A stretch of DNA of 64,000 bases from Metabacillus kandeliae (GCF_021166585.1 NZ_JAJOZE010000012.1:43015-107014), one strand, 5' to 3'; counted from the first letter of the stretch, positions 8,186 through 17,799 are shown. Notes: generated by a model from the letters alone, not told the origin. Numbers and translations: made by a program.

Positions 8186-10318
8186 ATGAAATGTCAAAAT
8201 TGTCATCAAAACGAAGCTACTATTCAATTAAATGTGCAGCTGAACGGGAATAAAAAGCAATTCAGCCTTTGCCAGTCCTGTTATGCACAATATAAACAGC
8301 AGGTTCCGTCAGGATTTGGCGGAGGAGGATTCGGGTCATTTCCGTTTGATCAGTTTTTCAAAGATATGAATTTTTCAGGTCAGCAGGAAGCTGAAGGTTT
8401 TCAAACACAGCAGGCTGGAAACGGACAAGGCGGAGGCGGGCTGCTTGATCAGCTCGGCCGCAATTTGACTCAGGCAGCCCGGGCTGGGCTGATTGATCCG
8501 GTTATTGGCCGCGAGGATGAGGTAGAACGGGTCAGCGAGATCTTGAACCGCCGCAATAAAAACAACCCTGTGCTCATCGGTGAGCCTGGTGTTGGTAAAA
8601 CTGCTGTTGCGGAAGGCCTGGCGCTGAAGATTGCAGAAGGCGATGTGCCGGCAAAACTGAAAAACAAGGAGATTTATCTTCTTGATGTTGCGTCACTTGT
8701 TGCTAATACTGGAATTCGCGGTCAGTTTGAAGAAAGAATGAAACAGCTGATTAAAGAAGTACAGTCAAGGAAAAACGTCATTCTCTTTATTGATGAAATC
8801 CATCTTGTTGTGGGTGCCGGCTCAGCTGAAGGATCTATGGATGCCGGAAACATTTTAAAGCCTGTTCTTGCGAGAGGCGAGCTGCAAGTCATCGGTGCCA
8901 CAACTCTTAAAGAGTATCGCCAGATTGAAAAGGATGCAGCGCTTGAAAGACGTTTTCAGCCAGTCATGGTGCTTGAGCCAAGTGTTGAAAAAGCGATTGA
9001 CATTTTAAAAGGCATTCAATCCAAATATGAAGATTATCATGAAGTTCAGTTTTCAGAAGAAGCGATTCAGGCTTGTGTCACCCTTTCTAAACGCTACATT
9101 CAAGACCGCTTCCTTCCGGACAAAGCGATCGATCTGATGGATGAGGCTGGTTCTAAAGCGAATTTGAAGCTGAACAGGGACAGTGAAGCTTCTATTCACG
9201 AGCGTATGGCTCAAATTGCAAAAGAAAAGGAAGAAGCGGCATCCAAAGAAAACTATGAGCTTGCCGCAAAGCTTCGCCAGGAAGAAATCATTCTGGAAAA
9301 ACAGCTTGATAAAAATGCCCAGGAAGATAAAATGATTGTTGATGTGACTGACATTCAGCATATCATTGAAAAGAAAACAGGCATTCCTGTCGGCAAACTG
9401 CATGAAGATGAACAAACGAAAATGAAGCATTTGGAAGAAAGTCTGTCTCAAAAAGTTATCGGCCAAAAAGAAGCTGTGACGAAGGTTGCAAAAGCTGTTC
9501 GCCGCAGCAGAGCAGGTTTGAAATCTAAAACACGCCCGATCGGTTCCTTCCTTTTCGTCGGACCTACCGGTGTCGGTAAAACAGAATTGAGCAAAACGCT
9601 GGCCGAGGAATTGTTCGGTTCCAAAGATGCGATGATTCGCCTTGATATGAGCGAATACATGGAGAAGCATGCGGTGTCTAAAATCATCGGTTCTCCTCCA
9701 GGCTATGTCGGCCATGATGAAGCTGGACAGCTGACTGAAAAAGTACGCCGCAATCCGTACAGCATCATTCTTTTGGATGAAATTGAAAAAGCTCATCCAG
9801 ATGTGCAGCACATGTTCCTGCAGATTCTGGAAGACGGCCGTCTGACAGACAGCCAGGGCAGAACGGTAAACTTTAAGGATACTGTCATTATCATGACGAG
9901 CAATGCGGGTACAGGCGAAAAACGATCCGCTATGGGATTTGATACAGGCTCTTCTGCTGTAAAAGAAAGCAATATCCTGGAATCTCTCGGCTCCTTCTTT
10001 AAGCCGGAATTCTTGAACCGCTTTGATGCGATTGTGGAATTCCAGGCACTGGATAAAGAAGATCTGCTTCAAATTGTGGATATTATGCTTGTTGAACTTT
10101 CTCAAGCATTAAATGAACAGGAAATCACCTTATCTGTAAGTGATGAAGCAAAAGCGAAATTAGCCGAGCTTGGCTACCACCCGGCCTTTGGCGCACGTCC
10201 GCTGCGCAGGGTAATTCAGGAACAGCTTGAGGATCAAATTGCTGATGTACTGCTTGATGATCAAGGAAATAAAGCACTTAATGTTGTTGTGGAAGAAGAC
10301 AAAATTGTTATCAAGTAA
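8186..10318 (+). CDS. clpE: ATP-dependent Clp protease ATP-binding subunit ClpE
   Basis: HSP100 unfoldase that feeds ClpP. The 710-residue protein starts with a zinc finger (cysteines 3, 6, 29 and 32: CQNC..CQSC), the hallmark of ClpE. It then has a first AAA+ domain ([15 protein letters not shown]), a UVR segment (residues about 345-380, [13 protein letters not shown]), a second AAA+ domain (GPTGVGKT) and the C-terminal D2 small domain. The ATG at 8186 follows AGGAGG at 8171; an upstream in-frame ATG-less extension to 7982 would run through the CtsR boxes and is rejected. Monocistronic, ending in a clear terminator. Confidence 0.97.
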   Translation: MKCQNCHQNEATIQLNVQLNGNKKQFSLCQSCYAQYKQQVPSGFGGGGFGSFPFDQFFKDMNFSGQQEAEGFQTQQAGNGQGGGGLLDQLGRNLTQAARAGLIDPVIGREDEVERVSEILNRRNKNNPVLIGEPGVGKTAVAEGLALKIAEGDVPAKLKNKEIYLLDVASLVANTGIRGQFEERMKQLIKEVQSRKNVILFIDEIHLVVGAGSAEGSMDAGNILKPVLARGELQVIGATTLKEYRQIEKDAALERRFQPVMVLEPSVEKAIDILKGIQSKYEDYHEVQFSEEAIQACVTLSKRYIQDRFLPDKAIDLMDEAGSKANLKLNRDSEASIHERMAQIAKEKEEAASKENYELAAKLRQEEIILEKQLDKNAQEDKMIVDVTDIQHIIEKKTGIPVGKLHEDEQTKMKHLEESLSQKVIGQKEAVTKVAKAVRRSRAGLKSKTRPIGSFLFVGPTGVGKTELSKTLAEELFGSKDAMIRLDMSEYMEKHAVSKIIGSPPGYVGHDEAGQLTEKVRRNPYSIILLDEIEKAHPDVQHMFLQILEDGRLTDSQGRTVNFKDTVIIMTSNAGTGEKRSAMGFDTGSSAVKESNILESLGSFFKPEFLNRFDAIVEFQALDKEDLLQIVDIMLVELSQALNEQEITLSVSDEAKAKLAELGYHPAFGARPLRRVIQEQLEDQIADVLLDDQGNKALNVVVEEDKIVIK

Positions 10319-10325
10319 GACTAAA

Positions 10326-10352
10326 AATGCCGGGCATCTGCCCGGCATTTTT
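10326..10352 (+). terminator. clpE terminator
   Basis: AATGCCGGGCATCTGCCCGG hairpin followed by CATTTTTTC, seven bases after the clpE stop. It may also serve the convergent VOC gene. Confidence 0.9.
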
Positions 10353-10357
10353 TCTTG

Positions 10358-11395
10358 CTATAAAATACCTGGGGAGTGCATGAGCACAACCCGCCACCCA
10401 TCAGGATCTTCAAAGGTTTTGCCGTCTGTTTCCCAGTATGAATTTTCAGGTTTTGCTTCTTTTGCTCCGAGCGCTTCCAGATTAGCTGTTATTCTTTCCA
10501 GCGCTTTTCTATCTGCCATATAGAAAACAAGCAAATTATCTTTCGTTGGCGCAGGGCATGGAGTGCCTTCCTCATGTGAGGTAAATTCAAGATGCACCCC
10601 TTGGTCCGGCAATCCGTACATAACCCCTTCATAGCCGTTGTGGCCTGAAAAACCGCCAATTTTTTTAAGGCCAAGGCCCTTTTCATAAAACTCCTTGACC
10701 TTTTCCAGCTTGTCTGTAGGTCTTGCCATTCTCATTTGAACAGCTGGAAGTTCTCCCTGCCATTCTGTTCTGACAGAGATCCTGTAAGGATATTTTTCAG
10801 AATGGATTTGTCCTTCTTTTCCTCCCAGCACTACGGCCTTCAATGGAAGGATTGGTGCGGGCCTGCTGAGTGGATACCATGGCCTTCCTTCTTTTCCGAG
10901 AACAAATACGCCATCCTTGTCGCCGAAAAATCGAAAGGTATCTGATTCCTCCTGAAAGTGATTTTCGAATCCTGAAAGAAGTTCATTGACTAACTCATCA
11001 AGATTTTCACCAGGAAGGCCGACTTCTCCCACATCATGCCACCCTCTGTCAGCTCTCTCTTTGAACCTGACAAGCATTTCGAGGATGTTGCCGTCGGGAT
11101 CTTTGAAATAGCACTGGCTGCCTTCCCAATACAGCTTTGTTTCTCCTTCTTCATTTCGCAGCAGAGTGTTCTCGAGCCTCTTATACATTTTTTCAAAGTA
11201 ACTCTCGTCTGTTCTGAAGCACAGATGATAGTAGGGCTCTTCCTCTGACTCCTGAAAGAGAAGGCGGGTATCCCCCGCCCAAACGGCAAAGCTGTCTTCC
11301 CTCTCCATTGAAAGCTTCATTTCCAGCGTTTCCGTATAATACCTTTTCATTTCAGCCATGTTTTTGCAGACGAGCTGCACCTGGAGAAATTTCAT
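10358..11395 (-). CDS. Two-domain VOC (glyoxalase/bleomycin resistance/dioxygenase) family protein
   Basis: 345-residue protein made of two VOC-fold halves. Residues about 1-115 are a glyoxalase-like domain (RYYTETLEMKL, HLCFRTD, FKDPDGNILEML). Residues about 205-345 are a second one resembling the stand-alone YycE family (VKEFYEKGLGLK, GYEGVMYGLPDQGVHLEF, FEDPDGWRVVL). The linker (about 116-200) looks like a degenerate third unit with a Gly/Pro-rich turn. Likely metal-dependent enzyme or drug-binding protein; substrate not predictable. ATG at 11395, stop close to the clpE terminator. Confidence 0.85.
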   Translation of the reverse strand: MKFLQVQLVCKNMAEMKRYYTETLEMKLSMEREDSFAVWAGDTRLLFQESEEEPYYHLCFRTDESYFEKMYKRLENTLLRNEEGETKLYWEGSQCYFKDPDGNILEMLVRFKERADRGWHDVGEVGLPGENLDELVNELLSGFENHFQEESDTFRFFGDKDGVFVLGKEGRPWYPLSRPAPILPLKAVVLGGKEGQIHSEKYPYRISVRTEWQGELPAVQMRMARPTDKLEKVKEFYEKGLGLKKIGGFSGHNGYEGVMYGLPDQGVHLEFTSHEEGTPCPAPTKDNLLVFYMADRKALERITANLEALGAKEAKPENSYWETDGKTFEDPDGWRVVLMHSPGIL

Positions 11396-11416
11396 TGCTG
11401 TCTCCTTTCAGGGCTA

Positions 11417-13114
11417 TTAAAGCGCCAGATCATCTATGCTGTTCAGCCAGTTTTCTGCTTCAGCTACTGTTTTCTCAAGGGCGCCTTTTTTAAACGGAGA
11501 CTCAAGGTTCGCTTCTTTCACAAGCTCAAGGAAGGATTTGCTGCCGCCCTGCCTGCACAGATTCAAATAGTCCTCCCATGCATTCTGATCTTCATCCTGA
11601 AGTCTTTTCCAGAATTGAAGCGCACAGATTTGCGCAAGCGTGTAATCAATATAATAGAAAGGCGAGCTGTAAATGTGGCTCTGCTTTTGCCAGAAACCGC
11701 CCTTTTCCAGGTACTCATTTCCGGCATAATTTCGGTCAGGAAGATATTTGTGCTCAATCTCTCTCCATGCCTGATGCCTTTCTTCAGGAGAAGCTTCAGG
11801 ATTACCGTATACATAATGCTGAAATTCATCGACCGCGACGCCATATGGAATAAACAGAAGCGCTCCTGCAAGGTGGGAGAATTTATACTTATCCGTATCT
11901 TCCTTAAAGAAAAGATCCATCCAAGGCCAAGTAAAAAACTCCATGCTCATGGAATGAATTTCACAGGCTTCATAGGTCGGAAAGTGGTATTCAGATACTT
12001 CATACCCTCTGCTCATGTAAACTTGAAAAGCATGCCCTACTTCATGTGTCAGCACCATCAGATCATCAGCTGTGCCGTTGAAGTTGGCAAAAATGTAAGG
12101 GGCATGGTGGTCAGCAATATAGGTGCAATAGCCTCCTGCTGCCTTCCCTTTTTTTGCGAGAAGGTCCAAAAGGTTTCTTTCATTCATAAACTTGAAAAAT
12201 TCGTCTGTTTCCCCTGACAGCTCGCTGTACATTTTCTGTCCGTTATTTACAATCCATTCCGCATCCCCTTTTGGGACAGCATTTCCTGTAAGAAATTCTA
12301 CGGGCTCATCATAGTAAGCCAATTCTTCTGTACGAATCCGCTTCTTTTGTTTTTCGTATAAGCGCGATGCAGCCGGCACGATATATTCCTTAACCTGATC
12401 TCTGAATGCTGCTGCCATGCTGGCGTTATAGTCAAGCCTGTTCATGCGGGCATATCCGAGCTCAATGAAATTTGCAAAGCCAAGTTTTTTAGCAATCTGA
12501 TCCCTCAGTTTTACAAGCTGATCATAAATGCGGTCAAATTCTTCTCCATGATAGGCAAAAAACTGGAATTTTGCTTCGTTTGCGCGTTTTCTGACATCTC
12601 TGTCTGTTGATTCCATAAAAGGCTGAAGCTGTGCCAGCGTGTATTCTCCGCCATCAAACTCTATTTTTGCTGAAGCTACGAGCTTTGTGTATTCACTGGA
12701 AAGCTTATTTTCCTTCTGAAGGTCCTCCAAGACTTCTTCAGAGAAGGTTTTCAGCTGGCATTCTGCAAGCTGAAACAGCTGCTTTCCCCATTTCTCTTCA
12801 AGGCGGCTTCTGAATGCCGACTGTACAAGCTCCTGGTAAAACTGATCAGCAAGCCCTTTTAAATGCGGATCAAGCTCATCAATAAAATCCTGCTCATTTT
12901 TGTAGTAATCATCTGCTGTATCAATGGAATGGCGGATATAGACGAGATTGGCCATCGTATCAGCGTAATTCCTGACCTGATAAATTTTCTTCATTGCTTC
13001 GTCCTGCTGTTCGTATGTATCTGCTTCTTTAAACTCTTGTAAATACCCTAGAAACTCATGCCTGATTTTCTCAAGATCCGGCCGGACATATTCATATTCT
13101 GCAAACTTTTCCAT
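11417..13114 (-). CDS. M3 family oligoendopeptidase (PepF-like)
   Basis: Zinc metallopeptidase of family M3, expected to cleave cytoplasmic oligopeptides. In the 565-residue protein the motif LTHEVGHAFQ gives the HExxH zinc site, with the downstream glutamate in ACEIHSMSMEFF. Length matches the shorter M3B group. The start was set to the ATG at 13114 preceded by ATAGGAGGCAGCGAT. The open frame runs on to 13510, but that part overlaps motA on the other strand and lacks homology-like features. Divergent from motAB. Confidence 0.93.
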   Translation of the reverse strand: MEKFAEYEYVRPDLEKIRHEFLGYLQEFKEADTYEQQDEAMKKIYQVRNYADTMANLVYIRHSIDTADDYYKNEQDFIDELDPHLKGLADQFYQELVQSAFRSRLEEKWGKQLFQLAECQLKTFSEEVLEDLQKENKLSSEYTKLVASAKIEFDGGEYTLAQLQPFMESTDRDVRKRANEAKFQFFAYHGEEFDRIYDQLVKLRDQIAKKLGFANFIELGYARMNRLDYNASMAAAFRDQVKEYIVPAASRLYEKQKKRIRTEELAYYDEPVEFLTGNAVPKGDAEWIVNNGQKMYSELSGETDEFFKFMNERNLLDLLAKKGKAAGGYCTYIADHHAPYIFANFNGTADDLMVLTHEVGHAFQVYMSRGYEVSEYHFPTYEACEIHSMSMEFFTWPWMDLFFKEDTDKYKFSHLAGALLFIPYGVAVDEFQHYVYGNPEASPEERHQAWREIEHKYLPDRNYAGNEYLEKGGFWQKQSHIYSSPFYYIDYTLAQICALQFWKRLQDEDQNAWEDYLNLCRQGGSKSFLELVKEANLESPFKKGALEKTVAEAENWLNSIDDLAL

Positions 13115-13207
13115 ATCGCTGCCTCCTATAATTGCATACTGACTCCCTCTACTTATTCGCCATTTTTCCTCTGATTTCCTGTTTTCTGAAAAAGCTCCCT
13201 TTGTTAC

Positions 13208-13235
13208 TAAAGAATTTTTTGTATTTTGTCGATAT
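13208..13235 (+). promoter_or_regulatory. SigD-type promoter of motAB
   Basis: TAAA at 13208-13211, 16 bases, then GTCGATAT at 13228-13235, one mismatch from the flagellar sigma factor -10 GCCGATAT. It lies 51 bases before the motA start, the expected setting since motAB is SigD-dependent in B. subtilis. Confidence 0.8.
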
Positions 13236-13286
13236 GTACAGTAAAGAGAAAAGGGCCATAGCCCATTGAAAAAGGAATTGATGCAA

Positions 13287-14078
13287 ATGGATGTTACATC
13301 GTTAGTCGGGATTATTATTGCGTTTATAGCTGTCGGGGTCGGAATGGTTTTTAAAGGGGTCAGTCCGATGGTCGTCATAAACCCTGCAGCTCTATTGATT
13401 ATTATTCTTGGAACAATCGGAGCGGTAACCATTGCTTTTCCGACAAGTGAATTAAAGAAGATTCCTAAGCTTTTCGGCATTCTTTTTAAAGAAAAGAAAA
13501 TGCCTTCCATTCAGGAGCTGATTCCGCTGTTTTCAGATTGGGCACAGGTTGCAAGAAAAGAAGGACTTCTGGCGCTTGAGGCTAAAATTGAGGATGTGGA
13601 AGATCCATTCTTGAAAAATGGACTGAGCATGGCGGTTGACGGCCAAAATGCCGAGTTTATCAGAGATGTGATGCAGGAAGAGATCGATGCTATGGAAGAA
13701 CGCCATCAGTCAGGAGCCGCCATTTTCACTCAAGCCGGCACGTATGCGCCAACTCTCGGGGTGCTCGGGGCTGTTCTCGGTTTGATTGCCGCTCTTTCTC
13801 ATATGGACAATACAGATGAGCTTGGGCATGCAATCGGTGCGGCATTTGTCGCAACATTGCTCGGGATCTTCACAGGATACGTGTTATGGCATCCCTTCGC
13901 GAATAAGCTGAAAAGAAAATCAAAACAGGAAATAAAAGTCCGCCAGGTTATGATAGAAGGCGTTTTGTCGGTACTTGAAGGACAAGCACCGAAAGCCATC
14001 GAACAGAAGCTTTCCACCTACCTTCCTGCTTTTGAGAGGGTAAAACTGAAAGCTGAAGGAGAGCAGGACATTGCCTAG
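13287..14078 (+). CDS. motA: Flagellar motor stator protein MotA
   Basis: Inner-membrane stator subunit that with MotB conducts protons (or sodium) to drive the flagellum. The 263-residue protein has four membrane segments (about 3-22, 31-50, 150-170, 185-205) and the stator motif TLGVLGAVLGLI. The cytoplasmic loop carries the charged region that contacts FliG. I chose the ATG at 13287 (MDVTSLVG), which aligns with the usual MotA start; ATG 13281 and TTG 13266 are also in frame. Overlaps motB by eight bases. Confidence 0.95.
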   Translation: MDVTSLVGIIIAFIAVGVGMVFKGVSPMVVINPAALLIIILGTIGAVTIAFPTSELKKIPKLFGILFKEKKMPSIQELIPLFSDWAQVARKEGLLALEAKIEDVEDPFLKNGLSMAVDGQNAEFIRDVMQEEIDAMEERHQSGAAIFTQAGTYAPTLGVLGAVLGLIAALSHMDNTDELGHAIGAAFVATLLGIFTGYVLWHPFANKLKRKSKQEIKVRQVMIEGVLSVLEGQAPKAIEQKLSTYLPAFERVKLKAEGEQDIA

Positions 14079-14817
14079 AAGAAAAAAACATCACGATGAT
14101 GAGCATATTGATGAATCCTGGCTTATTCCATATGCGGACCTCCTTACTCTATTGCTCGCCCTGTTTATCGTTCTGTTTGCAATGAGCTCAATTGACGCAC
14201 AGAAGTTCCAGCTGATGTCCAGAGCATTTAACAGTACGTTCACTGGCGGTACTGGTGTTCTGGAGTATCCAAGTCCTGTTCCGGATGGCGAAATGGAACA
14301 GCTCGATAAAGAGGAAAAGAAATCCGCAGAAAGCACAGAAAAGCAAAAGCTAAAACAGGTAGAAGAAAAAGTGAATGCTTATATTAAAGAGAAAAATCTT
14401 CAATCCAAGCTGAAAGCTGTATTAACAGATGAAGGCCTTCTTATCACGATTCATGATGATATTCTATTTGACTCTGGAAGTGCCGTTATCAAAAATAAAG
14501 ACAGAAACCTGCCAAATGAGATATCTAAGCTGCTTGTATCCGATCCGCCGCGAAATATTATTGTGAGCGGCCATACTGACAACATTCCGATCAGAAACTC
14601 CCTCTATGAATCTAACTGGGAGCTGAGCGTTATGAGAGCAGTAGAGTTTATGAAGGTGCTGCTTGAGAATAAGCAGCTGGATCCGAAAGCATTCAGCGCC
14701 AAGGGGTTTGGCGAATATAAACCCGTTGCCTCCAACAATTCAAAAGCCGGAAGACAGAAGAACCGCAGGGTTGAAATCCTAATCCTGCCTATTGAAGCCA
14801 AAACGAAGATAAAATAA
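14071..14817 (+). CDS. motB: Flagellar motor stator protein MotB
   Basis: Stator partner of MotA anchored to peptidoglycan. TTG start at 14071, with AGGAGAG upstream inside motA, and an eight-base overlap indicating coupling. One transmembrane helix at about 18-40 begins with PYADLLTLLLALFIVLFA, where Asp23 is the ion-carrying residue. The OmpA-like peptidoglycan-binding domain spans about 120-240 (SGHTDNIPI, NWELSVMRA, NRRVEILI). 248 residues, normal length. A terminator follows at once. Confidence 0.96.
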   Translation: MPRRKKHHDDEHIDESWLIPYADLLTLLLALFIVLFAMSSIDAQKFQLMSRAFNSTFTGGTGVLEYPSPVPDGEMEQLDKEEKKSAESTEKQKLKQVEEKVNAYIKEKNLQSKLKAVLTDEGLLITIHDDILFDSGSAVIKNKDRNLPNEISKLLVSDPPRNIIVSGHTDNIPIRNSLYESNWELSVMRAVEFMKVLLENKQLDPKAFSAKGFGEYKPVASNNSKAGRQKNRRVEILILPIEAKTKIK

Positions 14818-14818
14818 G

Positions 14819-14850
14819 AAAAAACCCTTTTCAATGAAAAGGGTTTTTTC
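14819..14850 (+). terminator. motB terminator (probably bidirectional)
   Basis: AAAAAACCCTTTTC..GAAAAGGGTTTTTT hairpin directly after motB, between convergent genes. Confidence 0.88.
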
Positions 14851-14872
14851 TTATATCAGGCAGAAAGCTGCA

Positions 14873-15904
14873 TTACACAAGTCTTCTTCCTTGTTCAGAC
14901 AATGCAAAATAAATGCCGTGCTGAAGTGTGCTGAAACAATTATAAGATGACAGCTTAAAATCTGATTTTGAAATATGGAGGGCAAATTCCGCTGATATCC
15001 CGACCAAAATCGTTTTAGTGCCGATTAATGAGGCAGCTGCCGCCAGTTTATCAATAAACTCAACGGTATTCTCGCTGATATTTTTATTCAGCCCTGTCAG
15101 GTCCAATACAAGATAATTGGCTTTATATGCCGGCAAATTCACCAAAGTTTTATGCACAAGAGCCTCTGACCGTTCTTCATCATAGCGGCCGACCAGCGGA
15201 ACCACCACAATTCCCTCAAGAACAGGGATGATCGGGGAGGAAATCTCTTTGATTAAATCATTCAATTCTCTTGTTCTATCTTCGACAACATTCTCTAGTT
15301 CTCTAATTCTCTCAGATTCTTCACTTCTGGCAAGATCGTGAATATTCTGCTGAACACTTTTTTCAGAAGGGAAATATTCAAATTCACAGTACTTATCGCC
15401 CAAGATTTGGCTTTTAACTACTCTATACCAGACATTGGTACCGAACAAGCCAGTAAAAATACCCGCAAAGTGTCCTGGAGTGAACGTTCCATGCGTTGTT
15501 TTCCCTTGTGCCTTGTTGATTTTATATTCCCAGCTGTCCTTTATCTGAACAACAGCCTTATATTCATTTGCACAAATTCTATTAATGCTCGTCCTTCCCC
15601 ATCCAGCTGAGGCATAGGTGTTCGGCAGGACTTCTGCCACCTGGTCAATGGTCAGGTTCATGCTTTTGAAGTATTCGCCTACAACAATTCCCTGTCTGAA
15701 TCCTGCTGTTTCAAGAACAACTGCAGCTGCTTTGTTGCCAGAAATCTCCTCTAATGTATCAAAGAAGCTTTTCATCGCAGAGTCGATCCAAAAGAGAACT
15801 GCATCTCCTTCTTCATACTGAAACCGGCCTTCGTCAAGGTTCCAATTAAAGCGCAGTCCCCCTACGACTGCTTCTTTGGCTTCTGCTGATTGATTTATGC
15901 TCAT
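14873..15904 (-). CDS. RsbR-like protein: N-terminal V4R/XylR-type sensor domain plus C-terminal STAS domain
   Basis: 343-residue protein. Residues about 20-190 resemble the V4R (4-vinyl reductase/XylR-N) ligand-binding domain (AGFRQGIVVGEYF, HFAGIFTGLFG, KYCEFEYFP). A short coiled coil follows (ARSEESERIRELENVVEDR split across 190-215), then a STAS domain at about 222-335 with NYLVLDLTGLNKN; the threonine in DLTG matches the position phosphorylated by RsbT in stressosome RsbR proteins. Inference: a stressosome-type sensor with an unusual sensory module. ATG at 15904 has AAGGAGATAG upstream. No rsb neighbours are present. Confidence 0.8.
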   Translation of the reverse strand: MSINQSAEAKEAVVGGLRFNWNLDEGRFQYEEGDAVLFWIDSAMKSFFDTLEEISGNKAAAVVLETAGFRQGIVVGEYFKSMNLTIDQVAEVLPNTYASAGWGRTSINRICANEYKAVVQIKDSWEYKINKAQGKTTHGTFTPGHFAGIFTGLFGTNVWYRVVKSQILGDKYCEFEYFPSEKSVQQNIHDLARSEESERIRELENVVEDRTRELNDLIKEISSPIIPVLEGIVVVPLVGRYDEERSEALVHKTLVNLPAYKANYLVLDLTGLNKNISENTVEFIDKLAAAASLIGTKTILVGISAEFALHISKSDFKLSSYNCFSTLQHGIYFALSEQGRRLV

Positions 15905-16023
15905 CTTCTTCTATCTCCTTCTCCTTAGAAAACGTTTCATTATCTCTAATGCATCATGATTCTGTTTATTAATTGCGCCATCTGCATGGCTTCCTTCAGC
16001 CTGCGGGACATCAGCCCAGCCTT

Positions 16024-16605
16024 TTATCCTGCCTTCATTATATAGTATTTCGCGATAGACAGACATTCGCGAAGATGGGCCTGAATGAGAATAATCCCAG
16101 GGGTTTTAGCCGGAAGTCCGCTGACAGTCAATCCATTGTCTGCAGCCAGTTTCATGCTTCTGAATAAGTGATAATCATTTGTTGCAACGACCCCTTTTTT
16201 CATATCTTTAGAAAGGAGCCTTGAAGAAAATTTCATGTTTTCTTCTGTATTTCTTGATTTATCCTCAATAATAATTCTGCTCTCCGATATCCCGAGGTTC
16301 ATAAGCCCCTGTTTCATTGCCGCTGCTTCGGATATATTTTCCCCATCGCCCTTTCCCCCTGAACAAACAGCGATTGTCCGCTTATTTTCACCAAGGTAGG
16401 CCGCCGCTTTATCAATTCTGTATTGAAGGGCAAGCGAAGGCTTGCTCCCATTTACCTTTGCACCAAGCAAAATCAGATAGTCTGCCTCTTCTGTCGGCTT
16501 CATTCTGCTGAATTGAATCATCTTCATCTCTGCATAAAGAAACCAAATGATAAGGAGAACGACAATAATCATCATTCCGATAAACCATTTTTTCAAATCT
16601 AGCAC
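16024..16605 (-). CDS. YdcF/SanA-like DUF218 family membrane-anchored protein
   Basis: 193-residue protein with one N-terminal membrane helix (about 6-24, rich in I/V/L) and a DUF218 domain (LILLGAKVNGSKPS, CSGGKGDGENISEAAAM, IIEDKSRNTEENM, VATNDYHLFRSM). The family (YdcF, ElyC, SanA) is linked to envelope functions, but its reaction is not settled. I place the start at the GTG 16603-16605, preceded by AGAGGAAAAAGA and overlapping the stop of the DUF1648 gene by seven bases; the frame extends further upstream inside that gene without support. Confidence 0.85.
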   Translation of the reverse strand: MLDLKKWFIGMMIIVVLLIIWFLYAEMKMIQFSRMKPTEEADYLILLGAKVNGSKPSLALQYRIDKAAAYLGENKRTIAVCSGGKGDGENISEAAAMKQGLMNLGISESRIIIEDKSRNTEENMKFSSRLLSKDMKKGVVATNDYHLFRSMKLAADNGLTVSGLPAKTPGIILIQAHLRECLSIAKYYIMKAG

Positions 16606-17117
16606 TCTTTTTCCTCTTTCACGCGTTCCAAGATGTACGAACGCCAAATATAAATTCCGATTGTACTAAAGACGACTGCCAGGAATCCGAGAACGCTCCA
16701 TAAACCAAGCGAGTCTGCTGCACCCTGGCTTATTTCCACTGTTTGCCAAATTAAATAAGAGAAAAAAATTGTGATTTCCGCTTTAATGAATGTCAGCAGC
16801 CTTACTGCATTTTTGTATTGTTCAAATGCATTGTGCTCTGTTATCTCAATTGGAAAATTATAAATATGAGGAAATCCCTCAACAATCGTTAAACATATCC
16901 ATAGAACCGCCCCGATCCCCGGCAGAATCCACAGCTGAGCAGCATTCCCCCAGCTGTCAGGCTTTCCATCTGCTCCAAAGTGGACAGGCACAGTCTCTGG
17001 GAGAGATCCAAAACTCTCAAGCAGAAAAATGCACACACAGATCAGTGTTAGCAATGATCCCCATGAAAGCAAATAATCCAGGAATGTATACGGTACTTTT
17101 ATAACAGGCCGCTTCAT
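16599..17117 (-). CDS. DUF1648 (SdpI-like) membrane protein
   Basis: 172-residue integral membrane protein with four hydrophobic segments and the DUF1648 signature SLPETVPVHFGADGKPDSWG, found in SdpI-type immunity proteins and related small membrane proteins. Function here unknown. ATG at 17117 follows GGGAGGGTTGG. It overlaps the downstream DUF218 gene, so the two are probably translated together. No sdpC-like toxin gene is visible nearby, so an immunity role is not supported. Confidence 0.82.
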   Translation of the reverse strand: MKRPVIKVPYTFLDYLLSWGSLLTLICVCIFLLESFGSLPETVPVHFGADGKPDSWGNAAQLWILPGIGAVLWICLTIVEGFPHIYNFPIEITEHNAFEQYKNAVRLLTFIKAEITIFFSYLIWQTVEISQGAADSLGLWSVLGFLAVVFSTIGIYIWRSYILERVKEEKEC

Positions 17118-17230
17118 CCCAACCCTCCCTTTGTCACCCCTCTAATTTTACCCCTGCTCAGGCTGACTGACAATAAGGAACTCACTCATTATCCGGTAAA
17201 ATTAGCATAAAAATGGCAGGCAATCGCACG

Positions 17231-17266
17231 AAAAAATGATCCCCGCTGTTACGGGGATCATTTTTT
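17231..17266 (-). terminator. Terminator after the ferritin-like gene
   Basis: AATGATCCCCG..CGGGGATCATT hairpin with A/T runs on both sides, 17 bases after the 17283-17732 gene. Confidence 0.85.
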
Positions 17267-17282
17267 AATACTATACTTCCCA

Positions 17283-17732
17283 TTAAACAAGGCGAGGATC
17301 TTCCAGCAAATGCTCCAGTTCTTCTTTATGATTTGTTTCATCTGCAATCAAATCTTCCAGCTTCAGCTTCAATTCGATCAGCCCTAGTTCTTCTGCCTGT
17401 TGTATCCGCTTTGTATAGCGTCTGATTGTATCTGCCTCTGCATCTCTTGCTGCTGACAGCATTTCTCGCACATTAGTAAGCTGAGGAACCGGCGCAGGAG
17501 TAGTTGTCGGTATGCCTCCAAGTGTTCTGATTTTATCTGCGAGATACAGCGCATGTCCTTGTTCGTCAGCAATTTCGCTTTCAAAGAATGGCTTCAATAT
17601 TTGGCGCGGCAGCCCTGTAACAACTGCTGCATTGTATGTATACAAGATGGCTGCAGCATACTCATTTGCCAAGTCTTCATTCAATCCTTCAAGCAATGCC
17701 TGTAAACGAATATCTTCATTCATTTTCATCAT
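17283..17732 (-). CDS. Ferritin-like domain protein (bacterioferritin/Dps-like)
   Basis: 149-residue four-helix protein. Iron-ligand-like residues lie in E-N-E-Y-A-A (LANEYAAA), E-x-x-D-E-Q-G-H (ESEIADEQGHALYL), EADTIRRY and ADETNHKEEL, the E...ExxH repeat of ferritin-like diiron proteins. Probably binds or oxidises iron, or acts in oxidative stress protection. The start is uncertain among the ATGs at 17732, 17729 and 17723; AAAAGG lies right before the first, so the third (MNEDIR) fits spacing best. Single gene with its own terminator. Confidence 0.85.
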   Translation of the reverse strand: MMKMNEDIRLQALLEGLNEDLANEYAAAILYTYNAAVVTGLPRQILKPFFESEIADEQGHALYLADKIRTLGGIPTTTPAPVPQLTNVREMLSAARDAEADTIRRYTKRIQQAEELGLIELKLKLEDLIADETNHKEELEHLLEDPRLV

Positions 17733-17799
17733 CCTTTTTCTATGTGTTATATGATTACATTACCCACTTTCTCATTTAAGTAAAACATGCGGCGGCTAA

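Noticed and set aside
9053..10105. 350-codon frame antisense to clpE
   Set aside because: Phe/His-rich shadow of the clpE codon pattern, no ribosome site, fully inside a well-supported gene.
13115..13510. Long N-terminal extension of the M3 peptidase gene
   Set aside because: It overlaps motA on the other strand and the motAB promoter, and the ATG at 13114 has a strong ribosome site.
16599..17117. SdpI-type immunity gene as part of a toxin cassette
   Set aside because: Only the general DUF1648 signature is present; no sdpABC-like genes in the neighbourhood.
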